DNA of 34,203 nucleotides from RZYY01 sp036794825. GTDB lineage: Bacteria; Bacteroidota; Bacteroidia; Bacteroidales; 4484-276. A program made the position numbers and the translations under genes. The stretch spans positions 1 through 34,203 of the forward strand of contig DAIRGA010000041.1 in the NCBI GenBank assembly GCA_036794825.1. Direction: 5' to 3'. Within the stretch, counting starts at the first letter, position 1. Each line of letters starts with the position of its first letter. Positions 24,472-33,761 of the stretch are shown in pieces. Under the pieces are notes generated by a model, which was not told the DNA's origin, made no database searches, and saw nothing but the letters and a program-made list of their open reading frames with translations.

Positions 24472-26622
24472 ATGACACTTTTAAATTCGCTGATTAACTG
24501 GAACATTCCTTTTCAAAATCCGGTTCTCATCTTTTCACTGATCCTCTTCATCATTTTATTTGCACCTATCCTGTTTAACCGGATCAAAATACCCCATCTG
24601 ATCGGGCTTATTATTGCCGGAGCATTGATTGGCCCCAATGGTTTTTACCTGATGGAGCGCGACAGCAGCATCGAGCTTTTTGGCAAAGTTGGGCTTCTTT
24701 ACATCATGTTTCTTGCGGGGCTTGAGATTGACCTGGGAGAATTCAAAAAGAACAGCGGTAAAAGTTTCGTTTTTGGGATGTACACTTTCATAATTCCCAT
24801 GGCGCTGGGAACCATCGCAGGTCTTTACATTCTGGATTTCTCTATTAACACTTCGGTTCTTTTGGCCAGTATGTTTGCCTCACACACCCTGATAACCTAT
24901 CCAATAGTGAGCAAGCTCGGTATAACCAAAAACAGGGCGGTGAGTGTAGCAATCGGCGGAACACTAATAACCGACACCCTTGCGCTGCTGGTGCTTGCCG
25001 TGATTGCCGGCATGGCAGTAGGTGAGATCAACCAGCAGTTTTGGATCAGGCTGAGTGTTTCGATTGTGGTTTTTGCTCTCATCGTAGTTTTTCTTTTCCC
25101 GATTGCCGGCCGTTGGTTTTTCAAACGATTCGATGACAATGTTTCTCAGTATATTTTCGTGCTGGCATTGGTTTTTGTCGGTGCATTCCTGGCCGAAGCA
25201 GCTGGTATCGAAGCTATTATTGGAGCTTTTCTTGCCGGTCTGGCGCTCAATAAACTCATTCCTTACACCTCACCTTTGATGAACCGGTTAGAGTTCGTCG
25301 GGAATGCTTTGTTTATCCCATTTTTCCTCATCGGGGTAGGTATGCTTATTGATTACAGAGCATTTTTCAAAGGTTCCGAAACCATTTTTGTAGCTACGTT
25401 GATGACGATAATAGCCACTTTAGCAAAATTTAGTGCGGCCTGGCTGACCCAGAAAACTTTCAGGTATAATATTGACGAGCGAAGGTTGATTTTCGGTTTA
25501 AGTAATTCTCAAGCTGCCGCTACCCTGGCCGCGGTGCTGGTTGGATACAATATCATTACCGGAACCGGGGCAAACGGTGAACCTATCCGACTGCTCAACG
25601 AAAGCGTGCTCAATGGGACTATTTTGATGATCCTGATCACCTGCACCATAGCATCTTTTGTTACCCAAAAGGGCGCTCAGAATATATCTTTGGCCGAAGT
25701 ATCAATTGATAAAGATCCTGACGAAAACTCATCAGAGAGGATACTTTTACCCTTATCTGAACTTGAAACGGTTGCAGAGATTGTGAATCTGAGTATTATG
25801 GTCAAGTCCAGAAAAAATAAAAGCGGGCTTTATGCAGTCCATGTTCTTGAAAATGAAAACTTAAATGCGAATAGTGATAAATTTGCCCGTAAAATACTCG
25901 ACAAAGCCGCAATTACTGCGGCTGCAACAGATCATCAGCTTAATCACCTGATCAGGTACGATGACGATATGGTAGATGGAATTACCAACGTAGTCAGAGA
26001 GCTCAAGATTACAGACCTGTTGATTCCATTGAAGCGTGAAAAGGGGATGTCAGCTGCTTTCCTTAGCAATCTTAACGAAGGCATTCTTAACAGATGCAAT
26101 TGTACCTCAATGGTTTACAAAACTGCCCAACCCCTTGCCACCACAAAAAGGCACATTGTCATCGTACCCGACCGCGCTGAGCGTGAAATCGGATTCCCGT
26201 TCTGGCTGCTGAAACTCTGGAATATTGCCCGAAACAGTGGCTCAACCCTCGTTTTCTATTCATCTGCAACTACTTTGAAAGTAATAAAGGATGTCCATTT
26301 GAAGCATCCAATTCAGGCTTTATTTAATGAATTTAATGAATGGGAAGATTTCCTGGTACTTTCGCGGATAATTAAATCAGATGATAATCTTGTCATCGTG
26401 CTGAGCCGCAAAGGACACCCATCTTACCACCACAACATGAACAAAATCCCCGATTACCTCAATAAATATTTTACCAAAAACAACTACATTCTGATTTATC
26501 CCATGCAAACCGGGATCGGGGAAGATGCGAATGACAGCCTCAAAAATCCGTCGGTGATGCAGCCATTCCTCGAGTTGGATGACCTCGGAAAAACTATTTC
26601 CAAAATGTTTAAATCAAAATAA
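24472..26622 (+). CDS. Cation:proton antiporter, CPA2/Kef-type, with C-terminal cytoplasmic (USP-like) region
   Basis: A 716-residue membrane protein. About 12 hydrophobic segments fill residues 8-400. PHLIGLIIAGALIGPNG (about 43-59) is the hallmark of the Na+/H+ exchanger fold, and GGTLITDTLALLVLAV (about 162-177) carries the single transport aspartate expected of this subgroup rather than the Asp-Asp pair of NhaA/NapA. Residues about 415-716 are soluble and resemble tandem universal-stress-protein-like domains (VPDRAEREIGFPFW). No TrkA-N domain is seen. It would exchange Na+ or K+ for protons across the inner membrane. It is 128 bp past cysN and 46 bp before the next gene; a role in the sulfate cluster is not evident. 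Confidence 0.88.
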   Translation: MTLLNSLINWNIPFQNPVLIFSLILFIILFAPILFNRIKIPHLIGLIIAGALIGPNGFYLMERDSSIELFGKVGLLYIMFLAGLEIDLGEFKKNSGKSFVFGMYTFIIPMALGTIAGLYILDFSINTSVLLASMFASHTLITYPIVSKLGITKNRAVSVAIGGTLITDTLALLVLAVIAGMAVGEINQQFWIRLSVSIVVFALIVVFLFPIAGRWFFKRFDDNVSQYIFVLALVFVGAFLAEAAGIEAIIGAFLAGLALNKLIPYTSPLMNRLEFVGNALFIPFFLIGVGMLIDYRAFFKGSETIFVATLMTIIATLAKFSAAWLTQKTFRYNIDERRLIFGLSNSQAAATLAAVLVGYNIITGTGANGEPIRLLNESVLNGTILMILITCTIASFVTQKGAQNISLAEVSIDKDPDENSSERILLPLSELETVAEIVNLSIMVKSRKNKSGLYAVHVLENENLNANSDKFARKILDKAAITAAATDHQLNHLIRYDDDMVDGITNVVRELKITDLLIPLKREKGMSAAFLSNLNEGILNRCNCTSMVYKTAQPLATTKRHIVIVPDRAEREIGFPFWLLKLWNIARNSGSTLVFYSSATTLKVIKDVHLKHPIQALFNEFNEWEDFLVLSRIIKSDDNLVIVLSRKGHPSYHHNMNKIPDYLNKYFTKNNYILIYPMQTGIGEDANDSLKNPSVMQPFLELDDLGKTISKMFKSK

Positions 26623-26668
26623 TTAACATTCAGCCTGATTCTCTGTTTTACTGATCAAAAGTCCGGCT

Positions 26669-27208
26669 TTGAAAAAAATCATTTCCATACTGCTTCTTCT
26701 CGTCCTTACTGCTCCGGTAGCCGGAACATTCACCTGGCTGCAGATCAAAAAGCAGCTCATCAAAAAAGAGGTGAAATGGAAAATGATTGACGGGCTTGAC
26801 AGAGACGAGCTGGTTTTGCTGAAGTTTACCCATAACCAGACCAAAACGCTGCTCAAATGGAAACACGCCAGAGAGTTTGAATTCAATGGCGAAATGTACG
26901 ACATTGTTGAGATGAAAACTGAAGGCGACACACTCTTTTACTACTGCTGGTGGGATCATGAGGAGACCACCCTCAACATGAAATTAAACAAACTGGTGGC
27001 CCACGCCGCCGGAAAAAACAGTCAGACCCGCGACAAGGTGAACCACTTGTGGCAATTCTTTAAGTCATTGTATTTCACCGAAGATCAGGTAAAGCCGGAT
27101 TACAGTGTGGCTATCGGGACCGACAAACGATTTTTGTACGTTTTCGTGGTTAAGTCAACCGGGAAATCCCCTCCCGCACCGCCCCCAAAACCATTTTACA
27201 ACAGTTGA
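26669..27208 (+). CDS. Conserved hypothetical exported or membrane-anchored protein (TTG start)
   Basis: A 179-residue protein. The only start that keeps the N-terminal hydrophobic segment (KKIISILLLLVLTAPVAGTF) is TTG at 26669; the first in-frame ATG would remove it. The segment may be a signal peptide or a single anchor. The rest is charged, with LDRDELVLLKFTHNQ (about 43-57), KWKHAREFEFNGEMYDIVE (about 71-89), YCWWDHEET and a C-terminal run of prolines (PPAPPPKPF). I recall similar proteins beside TonB-dependent receptors and metal-related genes in Bacteroidota, but I cannot name a domain. It lies between the antiporter and a TonB receptor gene on the same strand. Confidence 0.75.
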   Translation: MKKIISILLLLVLTAPVAGTFTWLQIKKQLIKKEVKWKMIDGLDRDELVLLKFTHNQTKTLLKWKHAREFEFNGEMYDIVEMKTEGDTLFYYCWWDHEETTLNMKLNKLVAHAAGKNSQTRDKVNHLWQFFKSLYFTEDQVKPDYSVAIGTDKRFLYVFVVKSTGKSPPAPPPKPFYNS

Positions 27209-27212
27209 TCTG

Positions 27213-27274
27213 CTCTGAGCCATCAGAGTCGCATGGATGATTTCGGTCAGGGTTACAGCCTTACCGCCGAAATC
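27213..27274 (+). other. Two short inverted repeats ahead of the TonB receptor gene
   Basis: CTCTGA (27213-27218) pairs with TCAGAG (27223-27228) around the loop GCCA. GATTTCGG (27239-27246) pairs with CCGAAATC (27267-27274) across 20 bases. Neither has a T tract. They could be operators, an mRNA processing site or a weak terminator after the small exported protein. No TAnnTTTG was found in the 129-bp gap. Confidence 0.4.
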
Positions 27275-27337
27275 GTTTATGGTAATTCCCCTGTTTCATA
27301 AATCACTATTGTGAAATTCATAATCATCTGAAAAACA

Positions 27338-29749
27338 ATGAAAAACATATTTATCATATTTACAATCATCCTCTTTGCCTCCTCAGGATATGCTCAAACC
27401 ATAACCGTAAAAGATCAGGAGACCAAAAAGCCCCTGCATCTGGTGAGTTTATCCAGCGAGGACCCGAGAGCTTCCACAACCACCAACACACGAGGGCAAG
27501 CCGATATTTCAGCGTTTCAGGGTGCTGAGATCATCGAAATCAGGTTTTTGGGTTATCAGAATCTCATCCTGAGTTATGCTGCCATAAAGGAGGCCGGCTT
27601 TATTATCACCATGCGACCCACGCAGCTGTCGCTCGATGAAATTGTGATCTCGGCCACCCGTTGGGAACAGAACAAACGCGACATCCCCAACAAGATCACC
27701 TCTATCAGCCTGAAGCAGATCGAACTGCAAAACCCGCAAACTGCCGCCGACATGCTGGGCAACACCGGCGAGGTATTTATCCAGAAAAGCCAGCAGGCCG
27801 GTGGCAGCCCGATGATCCGGGGCTTCTCCACCAACCGTCTGCTCTACTCCATCGACGGAGTACGGATGAACACCGCCATCTTCCGTTCGGGGAACCTCCA
27901 AAATGTGATCTCCATCGATCCTTTTGCCATCGAAAAATCGGAAGTCTTTTTCGGTCCGGGCTCCAACATTTACGGCAGCGATGCCATTGGCGGGGTGATG
28001 ATTTTCAGAACCATAGCACCACAGCTTTCGGATAACGGCGATCCGTTGGTTGCCGGAAAGGCACTGGCCCGCTACTCTTCGGCCAACAGCGAGATAACCG
28101 GTCATTTTGATGCCAGCGTAGGCTGGAAAAAATGGGCGCTGACCACCAGCCTGACCAGTTTCAATTTCAGCGATCTGAGGCAGGGCAGCAAGGGACCCGA
28201 CGATTACCTGAAGCCGTTTTATGTAAAAAGGGTCGACAGCACCGACCGGGTGTTTACCAACGAAAAGCCGCTGAACCAGACTCCGTCGGAGTATTCGCAA
28301 ATCAACGTGATGCAGAAGGTACGCTTCAAACCCAATGAGAAATGGGATTTTGTGTATGGTTTCCATTATTCCGAAACCTCCTCCTACTCGAGATACGACC
28401 GGCTGGTTGAAACCTCCGAAAACGGGCTTCCGGTGTATGCTGTGTGGGATTATGGTCCGCAGAAGTGGATGATGAACCATTTCGAAGCAACCCACACCGC
28501 ACGCAACGAGATTTACGACCAGATGGATATCCGCATCGCCTATCAGAATTTTGAAGAGAGTCGTATCGACCGCAGGCTCAACAACAACCGCCTGCGCACC
28601 CAACTCGAAGAGGTTCAGGCTTTCACGGTAAATATCGATTTCGTGAAGAGCTCGGACAAAAACAAATTCTTCTACGGAGTGGAGTCGGTTTACAATCAGG
28701 TTGCATCAACGGGCACTGCCGTCAACATCAAAACCGGCAATCCGGTGAATGTTCCCGACCGCTACCCGCAATCCATCTGGGGAACCTATGCCGTTTATCT
28801 CAACTACCAGCATCGCTTCACACCGCAGTGGCTGCTGCAGGCCGGAGGACGCTATACGCAGTACATGCTCAATTCGGATTTCAAAGACCTGCTGGAGTTT
28901 TATCCCTTCAACTTCGAAACCGTGGAGCTCTATGACGGAGCGCCCACAGGAAGCCTCGGGGTGGTGTACACACCCACCGACAACTGGACCCTCAGTGCAA
29001 ATGCCTCCACCGGGTTCCGTGCACCCAACGTGGACGACATAGGCAAAATGTTTGATTTTCAGTCGGGTGACGTGATCGTTCCCAACCCTGACCTGCAGGC
29101 GGAATACGCCTACAACGGCGAAATCAACATCGCCAGAATCTTCGGCGAGCGCATAAAACTTGACCTGACCGGCTTCTACACCTTCCTCGATAATGCCATG
29201 GTGCGGCGCGAATTCACAGTAAACGGCCAGGACAGCATATTCTACAACGGCGAAATGAGTAAAGTATATGCCATTCAAAACGCTGCCGAAGCTTATGTCT
29301 ATGGCTTCAATGCAGGGCTGGAGATAAGGCTGCCCGGAGGTTTCGGCTTTTCCGGCCGATACAACTACCAGTTTGGCGAAGAGGAGATGGATGATGGCAG
29401 CACGAGCCGGTCGCGGCATGCCGCCCCGCCATTCGGACTGGCAAAGCTTACCCTCAATGCCAATAACTTAGACCTCCAGTTGTACGGGATTTTCAGCAGC
29501 GGTGTGAATTACGAAGATCTGAATGCGGAAGAGCAGCAAAAGAAATTTATCTATGCAAAGGATGAAAACGGAAACCCATACTCTCCCGGTTGGTTTACCC
29601 TCAATTTCAAAGCCATGTACCGCTTCACCGACCAATGGACGGTGAGTGCAGGGCTGGAAAACATCACCGACCAGCGTTACCGGCCTTACAGTTCGGGCAT
29701 CAGCGCCGCAGGCCGCAACTTCATCTTCTCGCTGATTGCCAATTTCTGA
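27338..29749 (+). CDS. TonB-dependent outer-membrane receptor, possibly heme/hemoprotein type
   Basis: An 803-residue outer-membrane receptor with a signal peptide (1-19, ending GYAQ). A carboxypeptidase-regulatory-like beta-sandwich (about 20-95) is followed by the plug (about 105-225; contains IRGFSTNRLLYSIDGVRMN and GPGSNIYGSDAIGGV). A 22-strand barrel ends in the aromatic terminus LENITDQRYRPYSSG...FSLIANF. A FRAP box (GFRAP, about 557) followed by NPDLQAE (about 582) is the signature pair seen in heme and hemoglobin receptors, though FRAP-like boxes occur in other TonB receptors, so the substrate is uncertain. No SusD-like gene follows, which argues against a glycan-uptake SusC. A 14-bp hairpin follows the gene. 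Confidence 0.88.
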   Translation: MKNIFIIFTIILFASSGYAQTITVKDQETKKPLHLVSLSSEDPRASTTTNTRGQADISAFQGAEIIEIRFLGYQNLILSYAAIKEAGFIITMRPTQLSLDEIVISATRWEQNKRDIPNKITSISLKQIELQNPQTAADMLGNTGEVFIQKSQQAGGSPMIRGFSTNRLLYSIDGVRMNTAIFRSGNLQNVISIDPFAIEKSEVFFGPGSNIYGSDAIGGVMIFRTIAPQLSDNGDPLVAGKALARYSSANSEITGHFDASVGWKKWALTTSLTSFNFSDLRQGSKGPDDYLKPFYVKRVDSTDRVFTNEKPLNQTPSEYSQINVMQKVRFKPNEKWDFVYGFHYSETSSYSRYDRLVETSENGLPVYAVWDYGPQKWMMNHFEATHTARNEIYDQMDIRIAYQNFEESRIDRRLNNNRLRTQLEEVQAFTVNIDFVKSSDKNKFFYGVESVYNQVASTGTAVNIKTGNPVNVPDRYPQSIWGTYAVYLNYQHRFTPQWLLQAGGRYTQYMLNSDFKDLLEFYPFNFETVELYDGAPTGSLGVVYTPTDNWTLSANASTGFRAPNVDDIGKMFDFQSGDVIVPNPDLQAEYAYNGEINIARIFGERIKLDLTGFYTFLDNAMVRREFTVNGQDSIFYNGEMSKVYAIQNAAEAYVYGFNAGLEIRLPGGFGFSGRYNYQFGEEEMDDGSTSRSRHAAPPFGLAKLTLNANNLDLQLYGIFSSGVNYEDLNAEEQQKKFIYAKDENGNPYSPGWFTLNFKAMYRFTDQWTVSAGLENITDQRYRPYSSGISAAGRNFIFSLIANF

Positions 29750-29791
29750 TCTGGGCACTGCAAATTCACAGCAACCCAGCGGCTGAAACCT

Positions 29792-29825
29792 GATTTAGCC
29801 TCAGTCTCTCAACTGAGGCTAAATC
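29792..29825 (+). terminator. Perfect 14-bp hairpin after the TonB receptor gene
   Basis: GATTTAGCCTCAGT (29792-29805) and its exact reverse complement (29812-29825) flank a 6-base loop. It lies 43 bases past the receptor stop and before the convergent flippase gene. The following tract (CCTTTATTC) is only weakly T-rich, so it may act as a terminator in either direction or protect the mRNA 3' end. Confidence 0.55.
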
Positions 29826-29971
29826 CTTTATTCAAAAAGATGCTAATACTTTTTTTTGGAAGATGCTTTACCTTTTGAAAAAGGCGCAATTGGCGTTTTC
29901 AGGAAATTACCGCGCAACAGAAAAATGCATTAAAACAATGGCAAAATTGCTGGCTATGGACTTGATTGAGA

Positions 29972-31243
29972 TTACACTTCTCGTTTAAATACGGATTTAG
30001 AGATGGTCCTCAAGTCGGCCAGGGTCGGGAGCGAATCCTTAAGGGAAATGGTGGATTCTCTGATAAAAAACAGCACAACAATCAGGGAGGTAACGAAGTA
30101 GGAGACGCTGGTAGCCCATCCTGCGCCGGTTGTTCTATAAGCCGGAATGAGCCAGGCAAAGAATACCATCGCCACCACCATTCCGGCAAAAGAGGCCAGG
30201 GTATTGACATGGTACTTTCCGGTTCCGGAAAAGTAATGGCCAAGGATAAGGGCGATGTTGAAAAACAAAACGCCAGGCGCCAGTGAGCGGATTACGGCGC
30301 CCACTTGCCCGAATCCCTCGCCAAAAATGAAAACAAACAACCGTGAGGGCAGCAGCATCAAAACGAGCAGTGCGGCAAAACTGATAAACAGGCTGGCCCA
30401 GTTGAGCTGAAGGGTCAGCTTCTGCGCATAGGCTTTGTCGGTGCTGTTGGCAATGCGGGCATACTGCACCAGGCTGATGCTACGGCTGATCAGCCAGATG
30501 GATTCCACCAGCGAAGTGCCGTTGGAATAGACTCCCACCTCGGCGCTGGAGTAAGTTTGCTCGAGCCAGTAATAGCTTATCCTGAAACTCAGCATCTGAA
30601 AAATGTGCGCCAACTGGTTGAGCAACCCATACCGGAACAGATGGCCAATGATCTCTTTATAGCTCTGCTTATCAGCAATGTAAAATTTATCTCCAAGGCG
30701 GTTCAGGTAAAAAAGACTGATAAGAAAGCCAGCGCCGAAGGAAATGTAGAGTGCGATGATATAGGACAAAATAGTATTTTGACCTATAATAAAAAATGCA
30801 ATGACAAGGGTCAAAGTGATGATTAGTGGCTGTATAAAAGCTATCAGATTGGATGCAGCAATCTTTTCCTTACCGATGAGCACGGATGAATTGATAGCAG
30901 CAAAGGCGCTGATGGCCGAAAGCAGGCAGATATGAACCACCATCCCGGCGTTTACCAAACCAAAAATTTGCAACGCAACATAGAAAATAATACTCGTAAC
31001 CGCCGACCAGATGTAGGCAGGCAGCATGATGACCGCCGCAGAGTAGCGCGGAACAAGATACACGATGGCGCTGCCACCCATGAGGTTGGCAAATACCAGA
31101 ACATAGGCTATGGTGGCGATGACGATGCCTTGCTCCCCTTTTCCCTCAGGCCCCAGAAACTGTGATATGATGATGGCGATCAGCAGGTTGAGTACTGCCG
31201 ACAGCAACCTTGTACCGAACGTATTGAGGATTTTGTTGAGCAC
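29972..31243 (-). CDS. Polysaccharide flippase, Wzx/MATE-like
   Basis: A 423-residue membrane protein with about 12-14 hydrophobic segments and the N-terminal pattern FLGPEGKGEQG, typical of oligosaccharide flippases of the polysaccharide biosynthesis superfamily. It would move undecaprenyl-linked glycan repeat units across the inner membrane for O-antigen, capsule or exopolysaccharide assembly. It follows the GT4 gene on the same strand after a 134-bp gap with no clear promoter or terminator, and is the last gene of the minus-strand run. The transported glycan cannot be told from sequence. Confidence 0.85.
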   Translation of the reverse strand: MLNKILNTFGTRLLSAVLNLLIAIIISQFLGPEGKGEQGIVIATIAYVLVFANLMGGSAIVYLVPRYSAAVIMLPAYIWSAVTSIIFYVALQIFGLVNAGMVVHICLLSAISAFAAINSSVLIGKEKIAASNLIAFIQPLIITLTLVIAFFIIGQNTILSYIIALYISFGAGFLISLFYLNRLGDKFYIADKQSYKEIIGHLFRYGLLNQLAHIFQMLSFRISYYWLEQTYSSAEVGVYSNGTSLVESIWLISRSISLVQYARIANSTDKAYAQKLTLQLNWASLFISFAALLVLMLLPSRLFVFIFGEGFGQVGAVIRSLAPGVLFFNIALILGHYFSGTGKYHVNTLASFAGMVVAMVFFAWLIPAYRTTGAGWATSVSYFVTSLIVVLFFIRESTISLKDSLPTLADLRTISKSVFKREV

Positions 31244-31377
31244 TATTTATTTAAAGGAATTTGATTTACACGGTAAATTTTTAATCGTCAAGGATTTACA
31301 CCCGCTTTTCAGTCGGTGTGGTAATGAGTTCAATGTCCTGAAACAGTGTGATTGCCGCTGGTTTGGCCATTTTCAAA

Positions 31378-32601
31378 CTAAGTTTTAGATTGAAAAATAT
31401 GATTCTTCCTATGTCTTACCACATCGCTGTAAACACGGTAAATCGAATGACCAATCACCTCGTTGCTGAAATGATCCACGGCATATTTTCTGATTTTATC
31501 GCTCCGGTAAAGCCCGGGATCTTCAAGAAAATTCTCCAGAGCCTTCAGGAATTGTCTTTCATTTTTCATTTCCACGAGTTTTCCAAGGTTATCGTTCATG
31601 TGTTCGTGAATACCCCCCACACGTGTCGAAATCACCGGTACGCCGCAGGCATAGCTTTCGAGGATTACCACGGGCAGGTTTTCGTAGTTGCTGAACATTA
31701 TCATCAAATCGGCCTGGCTCAGCAGGTCAACCAGTTCTTCGTTCTCCTTCAATCCGGTAAACTCGACATACCGGCCGGTGAGTGCGAGCTGGTCTGAAAT
31801 GGCTTTCATGGCTGCAAAGTCTTCCCCGTCGCCAATGAGTTTCAGCTTAAAATCATCCCTTTTTTCGCTTAACTTCTTTATCACCCTCAAAATCCCGGAT
31901 ATGTTCTTCTGTTTATCGGTGAAACAGGATAGATGCACCAGGGACTTCTTTTCGTTAAAGACAACTTTGTTCTTAGGTTGAAATTTTTTCACATCCACCA
32001 CATTGGGTATAACCTGGTAGTTATTATTCTTCAAACCGTTGGCAATCATGGCGTCTCTCAGGTTGGCGGTAACCGGCATCACCGCACCGGCGTATTTCAC
32101 TACGAGTCCGGTGAGCCACTTCCTAAGTGCGCCGTTGTAAGTATCGGTGGTGGGAAGATAGCGCGTCCAGTGCTCGGTGATTACATAGGGAGTGCCGGTG
32201 AGGATTTTGCAGATCAGAGCCACAATGCCGCAGCGGGTCAATACATGCACATGCAGCAAATCGGGTTTCGGCCTGCTTTTCCTGATGAGTTTCCATCCTT
32301 TGTAATGGCTCAGGAAGAAGCGGTAAAGGTTGATAAGGTTGGCAAGAAACTGCGGCCTGATGCTTGATTTTTTGAAATAGACCCTGACGGTGTACAAACC
32401 CTCCTCCGACACTTCGATGGCGATGGATTTGGATGACAACTTATCGTCGGCATGTACATAGAGTACCGAGACATCGGCATGAGGTAGCACCGAGAGGCCG
32501 TGCCGCTCAATGAAGAGCCCCATCATCGGATCGTACCGGTGTGGGTACCAGCGGGGCAGAAACAGAACGGACAACCGGCGGTCGGAGGAAAAATCTTTCA
32601 T
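31378..32601 (-). CDS. Family 4 glycosyltransferase
   Basis: A 407-residue GT-B fold enzyme. The N-terminal half opens with LSVLFLPRWYPHRYDPMMG and includes DLLHVHVLTRCG and YVITEHWTRY. The C-terminal half has NVVDVKKFQP, LIGDGED and the EX7E motif in SNYENLPVVILESYACGVPV, the donor-binding signature of GT4. It would add a sugar from a nucleotide donor to a lipid-linked glycan on the cytoplasmic side. It starts 13 bp after the NadR-like kinase stop, so it is co-transcribed with the vitamin genes, and it precedes the flippase. Confidence 0.9.
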   Translation of the reverse strand: MKDFSSDRRLSVLFLPRWYPHRYDPMMGLFIERHGLSVLPHADVSVLYVHADDKLSSKSIAIEVSEEGLYTVRVYFKKSSIRPQFLANLINLYRFFLSHYKGWKLIRKSRPKPDLLHVHVLTRCGIVALICKILTGTPYVITEHWTRYLPTTDTYNGALRKWLTGLVVKYAGAVMPVTANLRDAMIANGLKNNNYQVIPNVVDVKKFQPKNKVVFNEKKSLVHLSCFTDKQKNISGILRVIKKLSEKRDDFKLKLIGDGEDFAAMKAISDQLALTGRYVEFTGLKENEELVDLLSQADLMIMFSNYENLPVVILESYACGVPVISTRVGGIHEHMNDNLGKLVEMKNERQFLKALENFLEDPGLYRSDKIRKYAVDHFSNEVIGHSIYRVYSDVVRHRKNHIFQSKT

Positions 32602-32614
32602 TGGGTGAAAACGG

Positions 32615-33151
32615 TCAGAGTGTGAATTTATTGAGAATCATTTCATTGATATAACCAATAGCATTTTTAAGCCGATCCGCCCCTACCCCGCTCACAATCC
32701 TGTAATTGAAGCCGAGCCGGTTCAACTCTTCCAGATATCGGTTCATTAAAAAACCGCGGTTGCCGGGGTCTTCGCGCATCGGGTCAAATACCCATGGCAA
32801 ATCAATGTCCATGAGCAGATATAGATCGTATTTCTGCCTGAAAAGTTGCTCCGCGATCCATGAATGGCATTTTCCGAATTTCACATCGCACCAGATTTTG
32901 GTCACCAGCAACTCAGTGTCGGAGATGAGGATTTTATGGGCGAGGGTTGCGAGGATTTTCGCTGACTCTGCCTGGCCTTTGGCAATTTCGAGGATATCGT
33001 CATAATGATAACGCCGCTCGATGTTTAGCAGGTAAATTCTGGCAAATTCAGGAACCCAAATGGTATTGTAATGATCGGCCAACTGCTGCGAAAGGATAGA
33101 TTTACCGGTTGATTCGGGACCGGTTACGGCTATTTTGATGAGTTTATCCAA
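32615..33151 (-). CDS. NadR-type nucleoside kinase / AAA-type ATPase (ribosylnicotinamide kinase-like)
   Basis: A 178-residue P-loop kinase resembling the C-terminal kinase domain of NadR. The Walker A loop GPESTGKS lies near residues 11-18, VPEFARIYL near 33-41 is the typical NadR element, and LLMDIDLPWVFDPMREDP is the C-terminal signature. In NadR this domain phosphorylates nicotinamide riboside to the mononucleotide after uptake. The adenylyltransferase domain is absent. It overlaps pnuC by 8 bp, so uptake and phosphorylation are coupled. Given a thiamine-binding-like gene at the head of the run, phosphorylation of thiamine is an alternative. Confidence 0.85.
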   Translation of the reverse strand: MDKLIKIAVTGPESTGKSILSQQLADHYNTIWVPEFARIYLLNIERRYHYDDILEIAKGQAESAKILATLAHKILISDTELLVTKIWCDVKFGKCHSWIAEQLFRQKYDLYLLMDIDLPWVFDPMREDPGNRGFLMNRYLEELNRLGFNYRIVSGVGADRLKNAIGYINEMILNKFTL

Positions 33152-33761
33152 GTTCAGATGATTTGAGTTTTTTCTGCCACTCGATGTAGCCCATTACAGC
33201 AAGAATAAGAAAAGCAAAATACTGAAAGCTGGTCAGCACAAGGTCTTTGTGAAAATAGAGGGGTATTGAAACCAAATCGCCGATAATCCAGTAAATCCAG
33301 TTTTCGATCTTTTTCATCGCCATCAACCCCATCCCGACAATGAAAATGGCCGTTGTAAACGAATCAACAAAGGGAACCGTGCTGTCAGTGTAATGACGCA
33401 AAACATACTGAAGAACAAGAAAAAAGATGATTGTGGCAACAATACCGGCCAGATGCTGAGCCGCGGTGCAACGCGAGATGGGCAGTTCCCTGTCCGATGC
33501 ATCTTTGCGTGTCCAATTGTACCAGCCGTAAATGCTCACAATAAAATAGAAGAAGTTGATTCCCATATCCGCATAGAGCCCGGCATAGAAGCACAGATAA
33601 ACATAGATAAGCACCGAAACGATACCTGTCGGATAAACAAGAATACTCGCTTTTTTAGCGTACCACACACTGAGCAGCCCGAACACAACAGCTATAGCCT
33701 CAAGCCAGGTGCTTTGCAGGAGGTTTTGATAGAAAAGATCGAAAAAGCCAGACAACAACAT
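33144..33761 (-). CDS. pnuC: PnuC-family vitamin transporter (nicotinamide riboside, or thiamine as PnuT)
   Basis: A 205-residue membrane protein with seven or eight hydrophobic segments and the PnuC landmarks SIYGWYNWTRKD and KIENWIYWIIGDLVSIPLYF. PnuC proteins facilitate diffusion of nicotinamide riboside, which is then trapped by phosphorylation; the PnuT branch carries thiamine and PnuX riboflavin. Its start overlaps the stop of the preceding 82-residue gene (TGATG), and its end overlaps the kinase gene. The kinase neighbour favours nicotinamide riboside, the thiamine-binding-like neighbour favours thiamine. No TPP riboswitch core is visible upstream. Confidence 0.88.
   Translation of the reverse strand: MLLSGFFDLFYQNLLQSTWLEAIAVVFGLLSVWYAKKASILVYPTGIVSVLIYVYLCFYAGLYADMGINFFYFIVSIYGWYNWTRKDASDRELPISRCTAAQHLAGIVATIIFFLVLQYVLRHYTDSTVPFVDSFTTAIFIVGMGLMAMKKIENWIYWIIGDLVSIPLYFHKDLVLTSFQYFAFLILAVMGYIEWQKKLKSSELG

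Noticed and set aside
27509..28603. 364-residue minus-strand ORF antisense to the TonB receptor gene
   Set aside because: Its translation has no recognisable domain, while the opposite strand encodes a textbook TonB receptor with matching codon structure. Long antisense ORFs arise in such GC-richer genes.
28706..29419. 237-residue minus-strand ORF antisense to the TonB receptor gene
   Set aside because: A shadow of the receptor barrel coding frame, with no family signature of its own.
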